Origin: Temnopleurus reevesii
Lineage: Eukaryota > Echinodermata > Echinoidea > Temnopleuroida > Temnopleuridae
Direction of reading: 5' to 3'
Assembly: GCA_036244855.1 (NCBI GenBank)
Contig: BQKZ01006435.1
Span: 23,086 to 34,983, forward strand
Length of the DNA: 11,898 bases
Shown here piece by piece: positions 7,089 to 11,898 of the stretch. The translations under genes and the position numbers were made by a program. Position 1 is the stretch's first letter. Each line of letters starts with the position of its first letter. The notes under the pieces were generated by a model, which searched no databases, was not told where the DNA came from, and saw nothing but the letters and a program-made list of their open reading frames with translations.

Positions 7089-10000
7089 AATCAAATGACT
7101 GTCGATTCCGAGTGACCTCCACTGCAATGATGCGTAGCATGGTACCAGCAGAAACTGAAATTGTTTCTGCTTTATAAACACTGTTGCTAGAAAAAGGACA
7201 GTATTTCATTTGTGAGTTTTGATGAGCACTGAGTTAGACTAGTCCGCGGGCACAGACGATGGGCTCTAATGTATTAATTTGGGTAGTGCATAATGTAGAG
7301 TCTGCAATCGGAGACTACAATGATGAAGCTCTCCCTCACAGCTACTGTAGCTGGGTTAGGCTTCTTGTAAGACAAAGGATATAAGATTGTGTCAAATTAG
7401 GGTCTGAGCTTTCAGTCTAGTGAAGGCCTCTGTCCTATGAAGGGAATATTGTGGTCATATTTTATCAATAACCGAAACTCTTGTTCTGTCCTTCAGTTAA
7501 ATTTCAATCAAAAGGATCTGTTTCCGTCCATTTTGTTTTACACCACAATTGTGGTCAAACCATGTTAGAACTTATGTGAAATTAATTAGACTTCATGGAA
7601 TAAGATGAGTAGGATCTATTTATATTGGCATTGTAGATTCAAAGGATTGTATGAATCATATTTATTGTAATTTAGGTAGAGAATTCTGATTCGAGTGAAA
7701 TAATTTGCAAGATCCAGGTGTTCCCAGTTTAAGATGACCTTCTCTGGACTCGAGTTTAAAATTGTCATTGCTCAAATAATCCAGAAGTTTAGTTTTAAGA
7801 TATATTCCAGAATTTGATTTATCAATCAATTTATAGCGGAGCCTGATTAGAAAATAAAAATTATTTAAGAAATTTCAGGTTATAATAAAATACATTTGTA
7901 TGAAATAAATTTGATTTCTTGTCGAATTACACTCGTATTTGGGTATCTTTGCTACAAAGATCAATTCCCCAAAGTTTGTACGAACATCAATGAATGACCT
8001 CACAAACTGGTTATATCATGTGACAATTCTTTTGCGAAGCAAAACAGGCTGTCAGTTGAATCACATGGCTCATTGTTTGAACTTAAACATACAAACAAGT
8101 TCACTTTCAAATATCAAATATATATGAGCTATAAGATTTGGAATAAGGTACCAAATGTTTTATCTCTAGCAACTTTTTAAAGCGCTTTATTAGTGTTGGG
8201 TTCCAGTTTATTTACTTATTTTTATATCGAGCTCAAATCCGGATTGTCACATCATGATATGATCTTCGTTATGAAAACTTGGATGTCTTAAATGTGTGAT
8301 CTCTTTGAGGATTATTTTCAAAGTGAAAGCAATGGGAGATTGCTATGTGAAGATCTCAGACTCATACTGCATTCAGATTAAGTTAAAGAAGCTTATTTTG
8401 ATTTACAGATCTTTAAGATGTGACTCGATTTTACATGGTTTCATAGTTTTTGTTTTGTTTGAAGGGATGAAAGACTTAATGATCTTGTAAAAAAATATAA
8501 AAAAGTTCAGTCGATTATGTTGAATACTTCAGTTTGTTGTTTTGAAGATACTTCGGCAACACCTGTAATCTATTTACAGAAGAAGTATTTATTCTTTCAA
8601 TAATACCAGCAGATGATAAAACACACAATGTATAAACGGAATAATTTTCCTGGTATCACACCACAATGTAGTATGCATTTAACTTTTAAGCAGGATTGCT
8701 ATACAAAAGAAGTTTTGTGTGACAAATTTTTCATGTAGAACTGTACAGCAAAGTGTTCAAAATATTCCTAAGCATCTAAAACTGCTGATCAAATGTGAAA
8801 AGTAAAATTATTCCCTAATAAAATTTCCCATTAGTGTAGAAATAAACATTGTGATGAAGAAAAGTTGATGAAGATGAAATAACAGCTCCTTTGCCCCCCT
8901 GACAACCAGGTTCAACATGTATAATGACAGAAGCAACCAAAGATGCGTGGTTATACTGGAATCCGGTTTGGAGAGGTATTCTATAACACTACTCGTACTC
9001 TCGTTCCATTCATGTTGCGTTGCACGGAAACTCCATCACTGTTTAAATTGCCTGGATTCCAAGCCTAACCTGCCTTGTCAAATTCACGCGAAATATGTAT
9101 CTTTGAAAGATTGTCATTTTTTTCCTTTGCTGTGAGAAGAAGTTTTTAAAATGTTGGTGATTCATGCCATAGAGTCGTTATTTTATTTCATTTATTTTCG
9201 TTTCTCATTTTTAGCTAATCATGCAGTACATTTGTGATAGTATTGCAAACAACAGATCTTCATGCCCCCCCCCTTTTGTTTGAATTCTAATTTTCATTGG
9301 TAAATGGTGATATGCATTTATATCAGTATCATGTATATGATACAAAATGTTTTCTTCAAATAGTCGATGTGATGATCCGAGTCTAAGAAATTTGGCTAGA
9401 TTTTTAAAAATACTATTAAACAAGATAGCAGTCACATCATTGAGAATTTTTATTCTTTGCATTTGTATCATTGGCGAATCCAGAAGATGTAACACTGGCA
9501 AAAAAACGTTAGAATTGCTTATGGCGGGGTTGTTTAATTGCCATTAAAAATGGATTTTTCACTGTCTGCCCCTTCAAATTATGGATCTGTCCCTGTGTAT
9601 TTAGCATGAAAATTTGTTGTTGCATTATTGATTTTTTCTCACTTTTTTTCTGATCTTTTTCACAGCTTTAGGTCAGATTTGTGTATCCATCCCAAAGATG
9701 CGCTGCAGTGGTTTTCTCAGATATCACCTTTATTATTTTTTTTATCTAGAATTATGAGTTAACATTCCACTGTCCTTCAATTTATTATTATTTTTCAAAC
9801 TCCTGCTTTTTTACAGCCGATCACATGACGATTCAATGTGATCTTTTAACAATACTCTTATTGTCTATCACAATGTTCACCACATAAGTCTGATCAACAC
9901 AATTATTATGAATATAAATTTAAACTTTTTTTGCTTGGTCTATGCATGAGACGCATGATATATATTGACACTATACCCATATATAATTGCACACGATTGC

Positions 10001-10440
10001 ACTTGGATGTTTGTATTACCACATCTATCTGTCTCTATTTATTCAATTCAAAGTTCTGTTCGTGCATGACTCTGGACTTTTTTGTCAATTTTTATGGTTT
10101 TTGGATGTCATGTTTGATTGATAATGTATGAAGAATAACATTGTGTCAATATTAGTTCTGAGGTATTTAGGTTCTGTATTCAAAAGTTGTTCAACATTGA
10201 TGTACATGCATTTTATACATACTATTTGTGAAGGTTTTTGTGACTTTAATTATATAATAGTGAAGTTGCCTGAGGTCAAAGATGTAAGACAAAATATTTC
10301 TTTTCAGAAAGAGAAATTGTTTTGCGTAATGATAGTGCCAATTATTTAAAAATATCTTTGGAAACAATCAAATATTTTGATGTGTTTTAGGGGAAATTAG
10401 ATCTAGGGAGAAATAGGTCTTAATGTACAAGAATAGGACA
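7089..10440 (+). other. Intronic AT-rich sequence
   Basis: No exon with matching splice sites and no RNA gene is visible. There is a C-run at about 9264-9274, and GGCGAATCCAG (about 9474) and ATGGATCTGTCCCTG (about 9581) hint at the ends of a decayed mobile element, but too weakly to call. Short ORFs at 8917-9135, on both strands near 9211-9547, and at 10128-10349 show no recognisable domain. Confidence 0.45.
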
Positions 10441-10491
10441 TTTGATACAACGTCATCATTTTAATGATGCCATTTATTTATGTATTGTAGT

Positions 10492-10556
10492 ATTGAGGAA
10501 TTCATCATTTTAACATGGAAGTATAAGAATATCCATGATTTTAATGTATCCTCAAT
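10492..10556. repeat. Imperfect 65-base inverted repeat
   Basis: The end arms ATTGAGGA (10492-10499) and TCCTCAAT (10549-10556) are perfect complements, and inside them CATGG and CCATG pair near the loop. The intervening arm is partly paired and bulged. A nearby short palindrome CATCATT-TT-AATGATG lies around 10454-10469. It could fold as a hairpin RNA, but the AT-rich composition makes chance pairing likely. Confidence 0.35.
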
Positions 10557-10698
10557 TTTTCACATCAAACAGAAACTGTGATGTTGTCTTCTTTGTCAAT
10601 CTTATAATCCCCCTTCCTAGTAGTTATAATAGGATATGTTTAGTATGATTGTATGGTTGTTAGCTGTCCCTTCATTTATGTCAGAAATAAACCTCTTT

Positions 10699-10720
10699 CA
10701 TTTTTCCCCATTTTTCCCCA
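10699..10720. repeat. Two-copy 10-bp tandem repeat
   Basis: The unit CATTTTTCCC occurs twice in a row, followed by CAACCC. It is a short local duplication. Confidence 0.6.
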
Positions 10721-10987
10721 ACCCATGAAAGATACAGGAAATTCCAATAATAAATCGCCTACCACCTATCCAGGTATACAAACAACATGTATTGTTTAGT
10801 CGTGTGTGGATTTGCTTACTTTTCATTTGAAAACTCCATCATAGAAATTTTAAAAAAGTCCCCATTTTTTTCAAGTTGTGAAGGTGTGTTTCAAAGTGAA
10901 TATGTCAGTAGATTGTATAGAATTTGTGGCATTTAGAGACAAAATATTAGATTTTTGTCATTTCAACTGAAGCAATGATTTTGCAAA

Positions 10988-11009
10988 AATATATATATAA
11001 TATATATAT
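10988..11009. repeat. AT dinucleotide microsatellite
   Basis: Two short (AT)n runs are separated by one extra A, giving a nearly self-complementary 22-base tract. Confidence 0.75.
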
Positions 11010-11023
11010 GTAAACCTTCATCG

Positions 11024-11060
11024 ATATCACACAACTTTTTTGTATTAGTTTGTGTGATAT
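11024..11060. repeat. Inverted repeat with 11-bp perfect arms
   Basis: ATATCACACAA (11024-11034) is the exact reverse complement of TTGTGTGATAT (11050-11060), with a 15-base T-rich loop. It would form a stable hairpin in DNA or intronic RNA. Confidence 0.7.
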
Positions 11061-11100
11061 ACATTTAACATAAAAACAGTTTCACGGTAGTGTATCTTTT

Positions 11101-11127
11101 ACCATAGAGGGTATTACCCTGTATGGT
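11101..11127. repeat. Near-perfect 27-bp palindrome
   Basis: The arms ACCATA and AGGGTA (11101-11113) pair with TACCCT and TATGGT (11115-11127) around a single central T. Only one of 13 pairs mismatches (G opposite G). It lies 40 bp after the previous inverted repeat and about 600 bp before exon B. Confidence 0.7.
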
Positions 11128-11719
11128 TTTACCTATATTCCTTCTTCAAAATTGTTAACTTTCCTGTATTCTTTCATAGATTTACAGTAAAGGCATGAGC
11201 AATCTTCACTCGTCTGACAAAAGACCAATTGGATAAAATTATCATTCTTCTTGAATTAAGAAGTCTGAATCTTATTGTGCTATATTGTATATATATATTT
11301 ATTTCATAGATTAGACAGTATTTTGTCCCATTGTATGATACTCAGAAAATTTTCTAATTTTCTGTAATAAATGAGAATTTATATTTTATTGATTAAATGA
11401 TCATATGAATGTGCCTGTTACATTTTGTATTATAGCATGTTCAGTTTTTATACTGTTGAATACTTTTTTTATTTGTTTATTTATTATTTTTTTTTTTACA
11501 TCTTATGAAGGTATTATATACTATATATTCAATAGTGCTCTGATTCATCATTATGTTAGATGCATCATATAGTTTGTGCATTTTGGTAAATATTTTCAAT
11601 ATGTCTGTGATCCATTTTTTAAATGTTAGCATCATAATCGTAATACCACCAGCATTTTTTTTCTTTTGATGAAGACCATATATATCATAGACATTTATAT
11701 TTGTATTGTTTTGATACAG
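11128..11719 (+). other. 3' end of the intron before exon B
   Basis: AT-rich, with TATATATA near 11288, an 11-base T-run near 11488 and a T-rich tract before the acceptor at 11719. No exon is visible. The minus-strand open frame that covers exon B and this stretch (11477-11818) is the antisense shadow of exon B extended into AT-rich DNA. Confidence 0.5.
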
Positions 11720-11841
11720 ATTGTAAATACACCTGTCACTACAAATGTTTGAATGATGTGGGACTGGACTGTACGGAGTCACCGGAGCTAAGGAAAGACA
11801 CCCCAGAACATTCGCCACAGCACACCCTCGTCTCAGTGGAG
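11720..11841 (+). CDS. RASSF1/5: Internal exon of a RASSF1/RASSF5 (Nore1)-like gene: C-terminal half of the C1 zinc finger plus linker (exon B)
   Basis: The exon is bounded by a T-rich tract with an ACAG acceptor (AG at 11718-11719) and a GAG|GTAAGA donor (GT at 11842-11843). It has two bases completing a split codon and then 40 sense codons. With G from the upstream exon it begins DCKYTCHYKCLNDVGLDC. That fits the end of the C1 pattern C-x4-H-x2-C-x7-C, with the extra Cys before His that is typical of RASSF1/RASSF5 (CKFTCHYRC type). The following residues (TESPELRKDTPEHSPQHTL) resemble the RASSF5 linker after its C1 domain. From family knowledge, these proteins are scaffolds that bind Ras/Rap GTPases through an RA domain and MST kinases through a C-terminal SARAH domain, and the atypical C1 contributes to localisation and intramolecular contacts. 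RA and SARAH must lie downstream of the window. The first C1 ligands are not encoded here, so they would come from another upstream exon. RASSF1 versus RASSF5 cannot be settled from 40 residues. Confidence 0.85.
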
Positions 11842-11898
11842 GTAAGAAAATATGCCTTTAGAATACACATACAGCGTGTTCACATATCCCCTGCCTCA
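11842..11898 (+). other. Start of the intron following exon B
   Basis: The sequence after the donor GTAAGA is AT-rich and runs off the window. The gene continues to the right. Confidence 0.75.

Larger units (their letters stand above)
3362..11719 (+). other. Inferred intron between exon A and exon B (8358 bp)
   Basis: The donor is GTGAGT at 3362 and the acceptor is ...TTTTGATACAG ending at 11719. Both are phase 1, so the exons join in frame. The intron is AT-rich, with T-runs and several repeats listed separately. I looked for an exon carrying the missing first half of a C1 domain (a His then a Cys-x2-Cys pair with splice signals) and saw none. Short ORFs in it are all under 100 codons, and none shows a recognisable domain. 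It could still hide small alternative first exons. Confidence 0.55.

Noticed and set aside
8917..9135. 72-codon ORF with ATG and several Cys
   Set aside because: Cys spacing does not fit a C1 or other finger that I know, there is no fitting splice donor, and the length is expected by chance.
9211..9547. Overlapping ORFs on both strands (96 and 66 codons)
   Set aside because: Both overlap in the same AT-rich DNA, neither has a domain, and the composition follows the background.
10128..10349. 73-codon ORF beginning with ATG
   Set aside because: Hydrophobic, AT-driven composition with no domain or exon signals.
11477..11818. 113-codon minus-strand ORF
   Set aside because: Its N-terminal part is antisense to exon B, and the rest is Asn/Lys/Ile-rich translation of AT-rich intron.

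Overview
This is an AT-rich stretch of animal nuclear DNA. It is not bacterial: there are no operons or long ORFs, and there are GT/AG splice signals and a metazoan zinc-finger exon. A marine invertebrate, perhaps an echinoderm or relative, fits best. That guess rests on a RASSF-type exon, a repeat resembling the 'AATAAT... TTTATATAGC... GGATACAAAG' elements I associate with such genomes, and a surplus of TACATGTA. The species call is inference.

The one gene I can support runs left to right and leaves the window on the right. Exon A (3151-3361) starts with an ATG in good context, is clearly more GC-rich than its surroundings, and ends in a consensus donor. It encodes a tryptophan-rich N-terminus of 70 residues plus one base, with no Cys or His. 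After an 8.36 kb intron, exon B (11720-11841) encodes the second half of a C1 (phorbol-ester/DAG-type) zinc finger and a linker strongly resembling RASSF1 and RASSF5 (Nore1), the Ras-association-domain scaffolds of Hippo/MST and Ras/Rap signalling. The phases match (G|AT) and the joined codon is Asp. The Ras-association and SARAH domains would lie to the right of the window.

Layout: 1-2400 is mostly non-coding, with an unassigned minus-strand ORF (619-1044), a perfect DR4 nuclear-receptor-type motif (1700-1715) and a nested inverted repeat (2194-2270). 2460-3150 is a plausible promoter and 5' UTR for exon A, with several factor-binding-like motifs but no clear TATA box. 3362-11719 is a large intron with a GA-rich tract, a dispersed repeat, a duplicated block of about 140 bp, a duplicated 52-bp block, a cluster of GATAA/TATCC motifs and several hairpin-forming palindromes. 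11842-11898 is the start of the next intron.

The main point of interest is that exon A looks like an alternative first exon. It joins in frame to an exon holding only the C-terminal half of the C1 finger, so this isoform would have a new aromatic N-terminus in place of the first zinc ligands. A full C1 isoform would need another upstream first exon, which I did not find in this window.
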